From: Xestospongia bergquistia
Taxonomy: Eukaryota > Porifera > Demospongiae > Haplosclerida > Petrosiidae
Assembly: GCA_963965975.1 (NCBI GenBank)
Contig: OZ014420.1
Location: forward strand, 2,382,001-2,446,000
DNA: 64,000 nt
Direction: 5' to 3'
The notes below the pieces were generated by a model that worked only from the letters and a program-made list of their open reading frames with translations, was not told the DNA's origin and did not search any database. Numbering within the stretch: the first letter of the stretch is position 1; each line of letters begins with the position of its first letter. Both the position numbers and the translations under genes were made by a program. Below are positions 1 through 14,400 of the stretch, piece by piece.

Positions 1-60
1 GTAAGGGGGCAGAGCCCCCCCCCCAATTTCAAAAGTGGGGGGGCTCCATCCCCCTACCCC
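1..60. repeat. GC-rich imperfect inverted repeat (hairpin)
   Basis: Runs of G and C form a stem in an otherwise AT-rich sequence. GTAAGGGGGCAGAGCCCCC on the left pairs with GGGGGCTCC-AT-CCCCCTAC on the right around a short AT loop. It may be the end of a transposable element cut off by the window edge. No coding potential is seen. Confidence 0.55.
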
Positions 61-1021
61 CTAGTTCTCTACAACTGATTAATAAACGTATATTCAGACA
101 GACAATGTTCATTGTGTACTATAGATAAGAGGTATATAGTTGTTATTATCATGGCGCAATATCCATCATCAACTGAACATTCTCAGTTCACAATAGTGGT
201 GCCACATTTCTACAGTGTGTCAGCATTTTACTTCTGCAGGGCTGTTTAGCAAGACTACTGGCACCAAATTTGTACTAGAAATTAATAAATTTAGATGCCA
301 TTCCTTCATTTTAGCAACCGTGTGTCTCGACTTTACTTCTGCAGGGCTGTTTAGCAAGACAGAAGAAGGAACTGGATTCCATACAGACGAGTCATTTGAC
401 AGTGATGTTCCTCGCTACAACAAAAGGGAAAGACAGCAGTCAAATACGGTCAGAGTAGCAGTACTCCACGTGTGTGTGTATATCTAGCTTGCCCAACTTA
501 ATTTTTAAAATCAGTACTTTTAGTGCATCTGTTATCTGAACTAACCCTGTGATAAGTCAAAAATATCTCACTAGTCTTTTCTCTGTAATATATAGACTTT
601 AGTAATCAGTATATTTAGCACAATGTAGCAAGTCTGAATAATATTAGTCACGTGTTTTATTTACTACAAGCCTATTTACCCCCATTGCGTCTACTTTTGT
701 ATCAGTATCAGCTTGTTTGATAATGATGTTCCTCACTGCAACAAAAGGGAAAGACAGTAGTAACAAATATGGTCAGAGTAGCAGTACTCATGTATGTTAG
801 TATATCTAGCTTGACTTTTAAATTCAGTGAGATTTAGCTCTTAGTTTTAGTGCATTTATTACCTTAACTAAGCCTGTAATAAGTCATTTTAAAACATAAT
901 ATCTTACCTGTCCTTGTCTATATAATATATACACTTTGGTAACCAGTATATTTAGTATAATGTAACAAGTCACGTGTTTTTACAGGCTTTTTACCACCAT
1001 TGTGTCTGCTGTGGTATCAGT
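61..1021. repeat. Leading part of the 480/300-bp complex satellite
   Basis: From about 215 the sequence consists of diverged, partly deleted monomers of the satellite that fills the first 31 kb. The block beginning TTCTGCAGGGCTGTTTAGCA recurs at about 230 and 340. Positions 61-214 look unique and hold nothing I recognise. Short open frames here are by-products of the repeat. Confidence 0.7.
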
Positions 1022-2588
1022 ATCAGCTTGTAATGGTTTGTACTAGAAATCATGGACTGCATTACTTCATTTTAGCAATCAATGTGTCAGGACTTTATTT
1101 CTGCAGGGCTGTTTAACAAGACATAAGAAGGAACTGTATTCCATGCAGTTCCATGTGTGTTAGTATATTCAGTGATCTTTAGCCCCTAGGTTTAGCGCAT
1201 CTGTTATCTGAACTAAGCCTGTCATAAGTCATTTGGAAACATATCTGACTAGTCCTTTTCCAGTATATTTAGTACAATGTAGCCCATTTAAATCTATTGT
1301 GTCTACTTTTGTATCAGTATCAGCTTGTAATGGTTTGTCACAATTTTTTTTGCAGCGCTATTTACCCTCACTGTCTCTACGTTTGTGTCAGTATCAGCTT
1401 GTGCTGCATTATTATATGTTGGTTGTTGTATTGTGTATACTTATGAATATGATTATCATGTGTAGACTTCCTGTCCCGTAAGTTATCTATGCACTATGTA
1501 TTATAAAATGTGCATATTGTGGAGATTTTTTTGAGTCTTGAGTATTGTCCTATATCATACGTGAATGTGTTTGTAATGGTTGTATTACAAATCATTAAAA
1601 ATGCATTACTTCATTTTAGCAACTAATGTGTTAGGACTTCACTTCTACAGGGCTGTGGAGCAAGACATAGTACAATGTAGCCCATTTAAATCTATTGTGT
1701 CTACTTTTGTATCAGTATCAGCTTGTAATGGTTTGTCACAATTTTTTTGGCAGCGCTATTTACCCTCACTGTCTCTACGTTTGTGTCAGTATCAGCTTGT
1801 GCTGCATTATTATATGTTGGTTGTTGTATTGTGTATACTTATGAATATGATTATCATGTGTAGACTTCCTGTCCCGTAAGTTATCTATGCACTATGTATT
1901 ATAAAATGTGCATATTGTGGAGATTTTTTTTGAGTCTTGAGTATTGTCCTATATCACGTGAATGTGTTTGTAATGGTTGTATTACAAATCATTAGAAATG
2001 CATTACTTCATTTTAGCAACTAATGTGTTAGGACTTCACTTCTACAGGGCTGTGGAGCAAGACAGAAGAAGGAACTGTATTCCATGAAGGCAATTCCTCG
2101 CTACAAGAAAGGGAAAGACAGTAGTAACAAACACGGTCAGAGAAGCAGTACTCCATGTGCTGTAGTATATGACTTTTAAATTCAGTGAGCTTTAACCCTT
2201 AGTTTTAGTGTTTTGTTATCTTAACTAAGCTTATCAAAAAAAGTCTTTTTGAAATATAATATCTCACTAGTCCGTAATATAAAGACTTCAGTAACTGGTA
2301 TATTTTGTACAATATATATAGCGAGTCTCAATAAAATTAGTCGAGCGTTTTTATTTAGTACAAGCCTTTTTACCCCCATAGTGTTTACTTTTGTATGAGT
2401 ATGACTTTGTAATGGTTTATACTAGAAAACTTAGGACATTACTTCTGCAGGGCCATTTAGCAAGAAAGAAGAAGGAACTGAATTCCGTTTTGCCAAGTCA
2501 TTTAACAGTGTTCTGCAGTAAATAACGTTCCTCGCTACAGCCCTAAGGCAAATAAATAGTGTCAATACTTCATGTGCATTAGTATATC

Positions 2589-2775
2589 TACCTTCACTTT
2601 AAATTCAATGAGCTTTAGCCCTATCTACCTTGACTTTAAATTCAATGAGCTTTATCCCTCTCTACCTTGATTTTAAATTCAATGAGCTTTATCCCTATCT
2701 ACCTTGACTTAAAATTCAATGAGCTTTAGTCTTGTCTACCTTGACTTTAAATTCAATGAGCTTTAGCCCTTAGTT
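2589..2775. repeat. 37-bp minisatellite inside satellite copy A
   Basis: Five tandem copies of a unit of about 37 bp containing TACCTTGACTTTAAATTCAA and GAGCTTTAGCCC, starting near 2589, 2626, 2663, 2700 and 2737. The unit is a piece of the large monomer locally re-amplified. Counterparts lie at about 7568-7710, 14813-15000 and 19795-19935. Confidence 0.85.
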
Positions 2776-4390
2776 TAGTGCTTTTGTAGTATCAGCTTGT
2801 AATAGTTTGTGCTAGACAGCATTACTTCGTTTTAGCAAGCAATGAATCATGACTTTATTTAGCAAGACAGAAGAAGGAACTGGATTTAATTCAGCCAAAT
2901 CATTCGACAGTGTTCTCTGCAGTAAATCCGAGACAATAATGTTCCTTGGTACAGACCAAGGGTAAATAAATACAGTCAAGTGTCAATACTTCATGTGCGT
3001 TAGTATCTCTAGCTTGAGTTTAAACTATTGTGTCTACTTTTGTATCAGTATCAATAATGAGCTTTAGCCCTATCTACCTTGACTTTCATTTCAATGAGCT
3101 TTAGCCTTATCTACCTTGACTTAAAAATTGAATGAGCTTTAGCCCTTAGTTTAGTGCTTCTGTAGTATCAGTTTGTAATAGTTTGTGCTAGACAGCATTA
3201 CTTCGTTTTAGCAAGCAATGAATCATGACTTTATTTAGCAAGACAGAAGAAGGAACTGGATTTCATTCAGCCAAATCATTTGACAGTGTTCTCTGCAATA
3301 AATCCGAGACAATAATGTTCCTCACTACAGCCCAAGGGTAAATAAATACAGTCAAGTGTCAATACTTCATGTTTGTTAGTATATCTAGCTTGACTTTAAA
3401 CTATTGTGTGTACTTTTGTACCAGTATCAGCTTGTAATGGTTTGTACTAGAAACCTTAGACTGCATTGCTTCATTTCATTTTAGCAATCAATGTGTCAGG
3501 ACTTTACTTCTGCAGGGCTGTGGAGCAAGACAGAAGAAGGAACTGTATTCCATACAGGGAAGTCATTTGACAGTGTTCTCTGCAGTAAATCCAAGACAAT
3601 AATATTTCTCGCTACAGCCCAAGGGTAAATAAATACAGTCAAGTGTCAAGACTTCATGTGCGTTAGTATATCTAGCTTGACTTTAAACTCTACTTTTGTA
3701 TCAGTATCAGCTTGTAATGGTTTGTACTAGAAATCTTAGACTGCATTGCTTCATTTCATTTCAGCAATCAATGTGTCAGGACTTTACTTCTGCAGGGCTG
3801 TGGAGCAAGACAGAAGAAGGAACGGTATTCCATGCAGGAAAGTCATTTGACAGTGTTCTCTGCAGTAAATCCAAGACAATAATGTTCCTCGCTACAGCCC
3901 AAGGGTAAATAAATACAGTCAAGTCTCAATACTTCATTTGCGTTATTATATCTAGCTTGACTTTAAACTTATTCTGTCTACTTTTGTACCAGTATCAGCT
4001 TGTAATGGTTTGTACTAGAAACCTTAGACTGCATTGCTTTTAGCAATCAATGTGTAAGGACTTTACTTCTGCAGGGCTGTGGATCAAAACTGAAGAAGGA
4101 ACTGTATTCCATGAGGGAAGTCATTTGACAGTGTTCTCTGCAGTAATTCCAAGACAATGAAATTCCTCGTTACAACAAAAGGGAAAGACAGTAGTAACAA
4201 GTACAGTCAGAGAAGCAGTACTCCATGTGCTGTAGTATATCTAACATGACTTTTAAATTCAGTGAGCTTTAGCCCTTAGTTTTAGTGCATTTGTATCTTA
4301 ACTAACCTATCGTAAGTCTTCTTGAAATTTAGTAACCGGTATATTTTGTAGCAAGTCTCAATAAATTGGACGATTGTTTTTATTTAGTAC

Positions 4391-4532
4391 TAGCCTCGTA
4401 CCCAGACTTTTGCGATAGAAAAGAAACCCTGGTCATTACTGCTTGCGCATTCGCGTAATTATTGACATCACAGTGACACGCAAACAGTAGTTCCAGGCTC
4501 TTTTCTATTGCGAAAGCTTGGCTACAAGGCTA
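4391..4532. mobile_element. 142-bp TIR MITE (Mutator-like) with 9-bp target duplication
   Basis: The element starts TAGCCTCGTACCCAGACTTT and ends AAAGCTTGGCTACAAGGCTA. The ends are about 40-bp imperfect terminal inverted repeats. It is flanked by ATTTAGTAC at 4382-4390 and 4533-4541, a 9-bp target duplication that matches the uninterrupted satellite. A duplication of 9-10 bp fits Mutator-like elements; the family name is inferred from this, since no transposase is present. Confidence 0.85.
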
Positions 4533-7500
4533 ATTTAGTACAAGCCATTTTACCCCATTGTCTTTACTTTTGTATGAGTATGAGCATGTAATAGTTTGTA
4601 CTAGAAATCTTAGACAGCATTACTTCCTTTTAGCAAGCAATGAGTCACGACTTTAATTCTGCAGGGCTTTTTAGCAAGACAGAAGAATGAACTGGATTCC
4701 ATTCACCTAAGTCATTTGGCAGTGTTCCCTGCAGTAAATCCGAGACACTAATGTTCCTCACTACAGCCCATGGGCAAATAAATAGAGTCAGAGTATCAAT
4801 ACTTCATTTGTGTTAGTATATCTAGCTTGACATTAAATTCAATGAGCTTGTAAAGGTTTGTACTAGAAATCTTAGACAGCATTACTTCTTTAGTAGCAAA
4901 TGTCAAGACTGAAGAAGGAACTGGATTCCATGCACCCAAGTCATTTGCAATCTTCTCTGCAGTAAACGCTACAAAAAAGGGAAAGACAGTAGTAACAAAT
5001 ACGTTCACGTAAACAGTAGTCCATGTGTGTTAGTATATGTAGCTTGACTTTGAAATTCAGTCAGATGCACTAAAACTAAGCCTGTCATAAGTCATTTGGA
5101 AACATATCTGACTATTCCTTTCCTCTCTAATATATAGACTTTAGTAACCAGTATATTTAGTACAATGTAGGAAGTCTGAACAATATTAGTAAAGTGTTTT
5201 TATTTACTACAAGCCTATGTAACCCCATTGTTTTTGTATCAGTATCAGCTTGTAATGGTTTGTACTAGAAATCTTAGACAGCATTACTTCGTTTTAACAA
5301 CCAACGAGTCACGACTTTATTTCTGCAGGGCTGTTTAGCAAGACAGAAGAATGAACTGGATTCCATTCAGCCAAATCATTTGTCAGTGTTCTCTGCAGTA
5401 AATCAGAGACACTAATGTTCCTTGCTACAGCCCATGGGCAAATAAATTCAGTCAAGTGTCAATACTTCATGTGCGTTAGTATATCTAGCTTGACTTCAAA
5501 TTGAATGAGCTTTAGCCCTTAGTTTAGTGCATTTGTAGTATCAGCTTGTAATGGTTTGTAGTAGAAATCTTACACAGCATTACTTCGTTAGCAACCAATG
5601 AGTGACGACTTTATTTCTGCAGGGCTGTTTAGCAAGACAGAAGAAGGAATTGGATTCCATTCTGCCAAGTCAGTTGACAGTGTTCTGCAGTAAATAATGT
5701 TCCTTGCTACAGCTCATGGGCAAGTAAATACAGTCAGAGTATCAATACTTCATGTGTGTTGGTATGACTAGCTTGACTTTAATGAGCTTTAGCCCTTAGT
5801 TTAGTGCATTTGTTAAAGCCTGTATTAAGTCATTATAAAACATAATATCTCACCTTTCCTTGTCTCTATAATATATACACTTTAATAACCAGTATGTTTA
5901 GTACAATATAGTAAGTCTGAATAATATTAGTCAAGTGTTTTTAAAAGGCTTTTTACCACCATTGTGTCTGCTTTGGTATCAGTATCAGCTTGAAAAGGTT
6001 TGTACTAGAAATCTTAGGCAAGATTACTACTTTAGCAGCCAACGTTTCAGGACTTTACTTCTGCAGGGCTGTTTAGCAAGACGGAAGAAGGAACTGGATT
6101 CCATTCAACCAAGTCATTTGACAGCGTTCTTGCAGTTCCTCGCTACTGCCCAAGGGCAAATAAATATGGTCAGAGTAGCAGTACTCCATGTGTGTTAGTA
6201 TATTCAGTGATCTTTAGCCCCTAGGTTTAGCGCATCTGTTATCTGAACTAAGCCTGTCATAAGTCATTTGGAAACATATCTGACTAGTCCTTTTCCAGTA
6301 TAATTATTTAGTACAATGTAGCCCATTTAAACCTATTGTGTCTACTTTTGCATCAGTATCAGCTTGTAATGGTTTGTACTAGAAATCATGGACTGCATTA
6401 CTTCATTTTAGCAATGAATGTGTCAGGACTTTATTTCTGCAGGGCTGTTTAACAAGACAAAAGAAAGAACTGTATTCCATGCAGCCACGTGATTTGACAG
6501 TCTTGTCTGCAATAAATCTTAGACGATGATGTTATTAGCTAGAACAAAAGAAATTGAGTCAGATTTAGCCCTTAGTTTTAGTGCATCTTTTATGCAAACT
6601 AAGCCTGTAATAAGTCATATGGAAACATATCTGACTTCCTTTTCTCTAATATATAAACTTCAGTAACCAATATATTTAGTACAATGTAGGAAGTCTGAAT
6701 AATATTTGTCAAATGTTTTCTCACTACAAGCCTATTTAGCCCCATTATGTCTACCTTTATTTAGTACAAGCCCATTTAAACCTATTGTGTCTACTTTTGT
6801 ATCAGTATCAGCTTGTAATGGTTTGTCACAACTTTATTTCTGCAAGGCTATTTACCCTCACTGTCTCTACATTTGTGTCAGTATCAGCTTGTGCTGTATT
6901 ATTGGTTGGTTGTTGTATTGTGTATACTTATGAATATGATTATCATGTGTAGACTTCCTGTCCCGTAAGTTATCTATGCACTATGTATTATAAAATGTGC
7001 ATATTGTGGAGATTTTTTTGAGTCTTGAGTATTGTCCTATATCACGTGTTTGTAATGGTTGTACTCCAAATCATTAGAAATGCATTACTTCATTTTAGCA
7101 ACTAATGTGTTAGGACTTTACATCTACAGGGCTGTGGAGCAAGACAGAAGAAGGAACTGGATTCCATTTGGCCAAGTCATTTAACAGTGTTCTGCAGTAA
7201 ATAACGTTCCTCTCTACAGCCCTAAGGCAAATAAATACAATCAGAATGTCATTACTTCATGTGCGTTAGTATATCCACCTTGACTTTAAATTGAATGAGC
7301 TTTAGCCCTTAGTTTTAGTGCATTTGTAGTATCAGCTTATAATGGTCTGTACTAGAAATCTTACACAGCATTACTTCATTTTAGCAACCAATGAATCACG
7401 ACTTTATTTCTGCAGGGCTGTTTAACAAGACAGAAGAAGGAACTGGATTCCATTCAGCAAAATCATTTGACAGTGTTCTCTGCAGTAAATCCGAGACAAT

Positions 7501-7567
7501 AATGTTCCTTGCTACAACCCAAAGGCAAATAAATAGTGTCAATACTTCATGTGCATTAGTATATTTA

Positions 7568-7710
7568 CCTTCACTTTAAATTCAATGAGCTTTAGCCCTA
7601 TCTACCTTGACTTTAAATTCAATGAGCTTTAGCCCTATCTACCTTGACTTTAAATTCAATGAGCTTTAGTCTTAGCTACCTTGACTTTAAATTCAATGAG
7701 CTTTAGCCCT
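7568..7710. repeat. 37-bp minisatellite, second block in copy A
   Basis: Four copies of the same unit (TACCTTGACTTTAAATTCAA followed by GAGCTTTAGCCC) as in the earlier minisatellite block of copy A. It has a direct counterpart in copy B at about 19795-19935. Confidence 0.8.
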
Positions 7711-8310
7711 TAGTTTAGTGCTTCTGTAGTATCAGCTTGTAATAGTTTGTGCTAGACAGCATTACTTCCTTTTAGCAAGCAATGAATCATGACTTTATTT
7801 AGCAAGACAGAAGAAGGAACTGGATTTAATTCAGCCAAATCATTTGACAGTGTTCTCTGCAATAAATCCGAAACAATAATGTTCCTCGGTACAGCCCAAG
7901 GGTAAATAAATACAGTCAAGTGTCAATACTTCATGTGCGTTAGTATACCTAGCTTGAGTTTAAACTATTGTGTCTGCTTTTGTATCAGTATCAGCAATGA
8001 GCTTTAGCCCTATCTACCTTGACTTTAAATTCAATGAGGTTTAGCCTTATCTACCTTGACTTAAAAATTGAATGAGCTTTAGCCCTTAGTTTAGTGCTTT
8101 TGTAGTATCAACTTGTATTAGTTTGAGCTAGACAGCATTACTTCATTTTAGCAAGCAATGAATCATGACTTTATTTAGCAAGACAGAAGAAGGAACTGGA
8201 TTTCATTCAACCAAATCATTTGACAGTGTTCTCTGCAGTAAATCCGAGACAATGATGTTCCTCACTACAGCCTAAGGGTAAATAAAATTGGACGAGTGTT
8301 TTTATTTATT

Positions 8311-8453
8311 TAGCCTCGTACCCAGACTTTTGCGATAGAAAAGAAACCCTGGTCATTACTGCTTGTGCTTTCGCGTAATTATTGACATCACATTGACACG
8401 CAAACAGTAGTTACCAGGCTCTTTTCTATTGCGAAAGCTTGGCTACAAGGCTA
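8311..8453. mobile_element. 143-bp TIR MITE, second copy in satellite copy A
   Basis: Same element as the 142-bp MITE near 4.4 kb (TAGCCTCGTACCC start, CAAGGCTA end), at the matching place in another satellite monomer. The flanks TTTTTATTTATT and ATTTTGTACAAGCC are a degraded form of the same insertion site. The copy therefore most likely spread with the satellite rather than by new transposition. Confidence 0.85.
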
Positions 8454-11400
8454 ATTTTGTACAAGCCTTTTTACCCCCATTGTCTTTATTTTTGTATCAG
8501 TATGAACTTGTAATAGTTTGTACTAGAAATCTTAGACAGCATTACTTCCTTTTAGCAAGCAACGATTATTCTGCAGGGCTTTTTAGAAGAAGGAACTGTA
8601 TTCCATGCAGGGAAGTCATTTGACAGTAAATCCGAGACAATAATGTTCCTCGCTACAGCCCAAGGGTAAATAAATACAGTCAAGTGTCAATACTTCATGT
8701 GCGTTAGTATATCTAGCTTGACTTTAAACTTATTGTGTCTACTTTTGTATCAGTATCAGCTTGTAATGGTTTCTACTAGAAATCTTAGACTGCATTGGTT
8801 TATTTCATTTTAGCAATCAATGTGTCAGGACTTTACTTCTGCAGGGCTGTGGAGCAAGACTGAAGAAGGAACTGTATTCCATGCAGGGAAGTCATTTGAC
8901 AGTGTTCTCTGCAGTAAATCCAAGACACTAATTTTTCTTGCTACAGCCCATGGGCCAATAAATACAGTCAGAGTATCAATACTTCGTTTGTGTTAGTATA
9001 TCTAGCTTGACTTTAAATTCAATGAGCTTTAGCCCTTAGTTTTAGTGCATTTGTTATCTCTAACTAAGCCTGTAATAAGTCATTTTAAAATATGTATCTC
9101 ACCTTTCCTTGTCTGTGTAATATATACACTTTGATAACCAGTATATTTAGTACAATGTAGCAAGTCTGAATAATATTAGTCAAGTGTTTTTAAAAAGCTT
9201 TTTACCCCCATTGTGTCTGCTTTTGTATCAGTATCAGCTTGTAAAGGTTTGTACTAGAAATCTTAGACAGCATTACTTTGTTTTAGCAACCAAAGATTCA
9301 TGACTTTATTTCTACAGGGCTTTTAGCAAGATAGAAGAAGGAACCAGATTCCATTCAGCCAAATCATTTGACAGTGTTCTCTGTAGTAAATCCAAGACAA
9401 TAATGTTCCTCGCTATAGCCCAAGGGCAAGTAAATACAGTCAAGTGTGTTAGTATATATAGCTTGAGTTTAAATTTAATGAGCTTTAGCCTTTAGTTTAT
9501 TGCATTTGTAGTATCACGTTGTAATAGTTTTTGCTAGAAATCTTAGATAGTATTACTTTGTTTTAGCAACCAATGAGTCATGACTTTATTTCTGCAGGGT
9601 TGTTTAGCAAGACAGAAGAAGAAACTGGATTCCATTCAGCCAAACATTTGACGGTGTTCTCTGCAGTAAATCCAAGACAATAATGATTTTCACTATAGCC
9701 TAAGGGCAAGTAAATACTGTAAAGTGTATTAGTATATATAGCTTGACTTTAAATAAATGAGCTTTAGCCCTTAGTTTAGTGCATCGTTACTTCGTTTTAG
9801 CAACCAAAGATTCATAACTTTATTTCTACAGGGCTGTTTAGCAAGATAGAAGAAGAAACCAGATTCCATTCAGCCAAATCATTTGACAGTGTTCTCTGCA
9901 ATAAATCCAAGACAATGTTCCTTGCTCTAGCCCAAGGGCAAGTAAATACAGTCAAGTATGTTAGTATATGTAGATTGACTTTAAATCCAATGAGCTTTAG
10001 CCCTTAGTTTATTGCATTTGTAGTATCACGTTGTAATAGTTTGTGCTAAAAATCTTAGACAGTATTACTTCGTTTTAGCAACCAATGAGTCATAACTTTA
10101 TTTCTGCAGGGTTGTTTAGCAAGACAGAAGAAGGAACTGGATTCCATTCAGCCAAGTCATTTGACAGTGTTCTCTGCAGTAAATCCGAGACACTAATGTT
10201 CCTTGCTACAGCCCGTGGGCAAATAAATATAGTCAGTGTATCAATACTTCATTTGTGTTAGTATATCTACCTTGACTTTAAATTCAATGAGCTTTAGCCC
10301 TTTGTTTTAGTGCAGTTGTTATCTTAACTAAGCCTGTAATAAGTCATTTTAAAACAATATGTCACCTTTTCTTGTCTCTGTAATATATACACTTTAATAA
10401 CCGGTATATTTAGTACAATGTAGCAAGTCTGAATAATACTAGTCAAGTGTTTTTAAAAGGAACTAGATTCCATTCAGCCAAATCATTTGCCATTCTTCTC
10501 TGCAGTAAATCCAAGACAATAATGTTCCTCGCTGTAGCCCATGGGCAAGTAAATGCAGTCAAGTGTGTTAGTGTATATAGCTTGAGTTTAAATTCAATGA
10601 GCTTTAGCCCTTAGTTTAGTGCATTTCTAGTATCACGTTGTAATAATTTCTGCTAGAAATCTTAGACAGTATTACTTTGTTTTAGCAAGCAATGAGTCAT
10701 GACTTTATTTCTGCAGGGTTGTTTAGCAAGACAGAAGAAGGAACAGGATTCCATTCAGCCAAGTCATTTGACAGTGTTCTCTGCAGTAAATCCAAGACAC
10801 TAATGTTCCTCCCTACAGCCCATGGGCAAATAAATACAGTCAGTGTATCAATACTTCATTTGTGTTCGTATATCTAGCTTGACTTTAAATTCAATGAGCT
10901 TTAGCCCTTAGTTTAGTGCATTTGTAGTATCCCGTTGTAATAGTTTGTGCTAAAAATCTTAGACAGTATTACTTCGTTTTAGCAACCAATGAGTCATAAC
11001 TTTATTTCTGCAGGGTTGTTTAGCAAGACAGAAGAAGGAACTGGATTCCATTCAGCCAAGTCATTTGACAGTGTTCTCTGCAGTAAATCCGAGACACTAA
11101 TGTTCCTTGCTACAGCCCGTGGGCAAATAAATATAGTCAGTGTATCAATACTTCATTTGTGTTAGTATATCTACCTTGACTTTAAATTCAATGAGCTTTA
11201 GCCCTTTGTTTTAGTGCAGTTGTTATCTTAACTAAGCCTGTAATAAAGTCATTTTAAAACAATATGTCACCTTTTCTTGTCTCTGTAATATATACACTTT
11301 AATAACCAGTATATTTAGTACAATGTAGCTAGTCTGAATAATACTAGTCAAGTGTTTTTAAAAGGAACTAGATTCCATTCAGCCAAATCATTTGCCATTC

Positions 11401-14400
11401 TTCTCTGCAGTAAATCCAAGACAATAATGTTCCTCGCTATAGCCCATGGGCAAGTAAATGCAGTCATGTGTGTTAGTGTATATAGCTTGAGTTTAAATTC
11501 AATGAGCTTTAGCCCTTAGTTTAGTGCATTTCTAGTATCACGTTGTAATAATTTCTGCTAGAAATCTTAGACAGTATTACTTTGTTTTAGCAAGCAATGA
11601 GTCATGACTTTATTTCTGCAGGGTTGTTTAGCAAGACAGAAGAAGGAACAGGATTCCATTCAGCCAAGTCATTTTACAGTGTTCTCTGCAGTAAATTTGA
11701 GACACTAATGTTCCTTGCTACAGCCCGTGGGCAAATAAATATAGTCAGTGTATCAATACTTCATTTGTGTTAGTATATCTACCTTGACTTTAAATTCAAT
11801 GAGCTTTAGCCCTTTGTTTTAGTGCAGTTGTTATCTTAACTAAGCCTGTAATAAGTCATTTTAAAACAATATGTCACCTTTTCTTGTCTCTGTAATATAT
11901 ACACTTTAATAACCGGTATATTTAGTACAATGTAGCTAGTCTGAATAATACTAGTCAAGTGTTTTTAAAAGGAACTAGATTCCATTCAGCCAAATCATTT
12001 GCCATTCTTCTCTGCAGTAAATCCAAGACAATAATGTTCCTCGCTATAGCCCATGGGCAAGTAAATGCAGTCAAGTGTGTTAGTGTATATAGCTTGAGTT
12101 TAAATTCAATGAGCTTTAGCCCTTAGTTTAGTGCATTTCTAGTATCACGTTGTAATAATTTGTGCTAGAAATCTTAGACAGTATTACTTTGTTTTAGCAA
12201 GCAATGAGTCATGACTTTATTTCTGCAGGGTTGTTTAGCAAGACAGAAGAAGGAACAGGATTCCATTCAGCCAAGTCATTTTACAGTGTTCTCTGCAGTA
12301 AATTTGAGACACTAATGTTCCTCCCTACAGCCCATGGGCAAATAAATACAGTCAGTGTATCAATACTTCATTTGTGTTAGTATATCTAGCTTGACTTTAA
12401 ATTCAATGAGCTTTAGCCCTTAGTTTAGTGCATTTGTTATCTTAACTAAGCCTGTAATAAGTCATTTTAAAACATATGTCACGTTTCCTTGTCTCTGTAA
12501 TATATACACTTTAATAACCAGTATAAAAGGCTTTTTACCCCCATTGTGTCTTCTTTCGTAACAGTATCAGCTTGTAAAGGTTTGTACTAGAAATCTTATA
12601 CAGCATTACTTCTTCAGTAGCAACCAATGAGTCACGACTTTGTTTCTACAAGGCTGTTTAGCAAGACAGAAGAAGGAACTGGATTCCATTCAGCCAAAAC
12701 ATTTGACTGTGTTCTCTGCAGTAAATCCAAGACAATAATGTTTCTCGCTATAGCCTAAGGGGAAGTAAATACAGTGAAGTGTATTAGTATATATAGCTCG
12801 ACTTTAAATAAATGAGCTTTAGCCCTTAGTTTAGTGCATCGTTACTTCGTTTTAGCAACTAAAGATTCATGACTTTATTTCTACAGGGCTGTTTAGCAAG
12901 ATAGAAGAAGGAACCAGATTCCATTTAGCCAAATCATTTGACAGTCTTCTCTGCAGTAAATCCAAGACAATAATGTTCCTCGCTATAACGCAAGGGCAAG
13001 TAAATACAGTGAAGAGTGTTAGTATATATAGCTTGAGTTTAAATTCAATGAATTTTAGTCCTAAGTTTAGTGGATTTGTAGTATCAGCTTGCAATGGTTT
13101 GTACTAGAAATGTTAGACAGCATAACTTCATTTTGGCACCCAATCATTCACTGTTTTATTTCTACAGGGCTGTTTAGCAAGACAGAAGAAGGAACCAGAT
13201 GCATTCAGCCAAATCATTTGACAGTGTTCTCTGCAGTAAATCCAAGACAATAATGTCCCTCGCTATAGCCCATGGGCAAGTAAATACAGTCAAGTGTGTT
13301 AGTATATATAGCTTGAGTTTAAATTCAATGAGCTTTAGCCCTTTGTTTAGTGCATTTGTAGTATTCCATTGTAATATTTTGTGGCAGAAATCTTAGACAG
13401 TATTACTTCATTTTACAAACCATGGAGTCATGACTTTATTTCTGCAGGGTTGTTTAGCAAGACAGAAGAAGGAACTGGATTCCATTCAGCCAGGTCATTT
13501 TACAGTGTTCTCAGCAGTAAATCCAGACAATAATGTTCCTCGATACAGCCCAAGGGTAAATAAATACAGTCAAGTGTCAATACTTCATGTTTCTTAGTAT
13601 ATCTAGCTTGACTTTAAACTATTGTGTCTACTTTTGTACCAGTATCAGCTTGTAATGGTTTGTACTAGAAATCATGGACTGCATTACTTCATTTTAGCAA
13701 TCAATGTGTCAGGACTTTATTTCTGCAGGGCTGTTTAACAAGATATAAGAAGGAACTGTATTCCATGCAGTTCCATGTGTGTTAGTATATTCAGTGATCT
13801 TTAGCCCCTAGGTTTAGCGCATCTGTTATCTGAACTAAGCCTGTCGTAAGTCATTTGGAAACATATCTGACTAGTCCTTTTCCAGTATATTTAGTACAAT
13901 GTAGCCCATTTAAATCTATTGTGTCTACTTTTGTATCAGTATCAGCTTGTAATGGTTTGTCACAATTTTTTTTGCAGCGCTACTTACCCTCACTGTCTCT
14001 ACGTTTGTGTCAGTATCAGCTTGTGCTGCATTATTATTGGTTGGTTGTTGTATTGTGTATACTTATGAATATGATTATCATGTGTAGACTTCCTGTCTCG
14101 TAAGTTATCTATGCACTATGTATTATATAATGTGCATATTGTGGAGATTTTTTTGAGTCTTGAGTATTGTCCTATATCATACGTGAATGTGTTTGTAATG
14201 GTTGTACTACAAATCATTAGAAATGCATTACTTCATTTTAGCAACTAATGTGTTAGGACTTCACTTCTACAGGGCTGTGGAGCAAGACAGAAGAAGGAAC
14301 TGTATTCCATGAAGGCAATTCCTCGCTACAAGAAAGGGAAAGACAGTAGTAACAAACACGGTCAGAGAAGCAGTACTCCATGTGCTGTAGTATATGACTT

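Larger units (their letters stand above)
1022..13643. repeat. Complex satellite, segmental copy A (about 12.6 kb)
   Basis: Tandem array of diverged monomers. A full monomer is about 480 bp and runs through the blocks CCCCCATTGTGTCTACTTTT, ATCAGTATCAGCTTGTAATG, TTTCTGCAGGGCTGTTTAGC, AATTCAATGAGCTTTAGCCC and TTTAGTACAATGTAGCAAGT. A short version of about 300 bp skips from GTGCATTTGTAGTATC straight to the next GTTTGTACTAGAAATC block. Copy A has a private 395-bp tandem duplication (about 1270-1664 and 1665-2059) absent from copy B. It also has near-identical higher-order units at 10.0-12.4 kb, with spacings of 904 and 608 bp between matching landmarks. The many 60-100-codon open frames are shared repeat artefacts, not genes. 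Confidence 0.9.
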
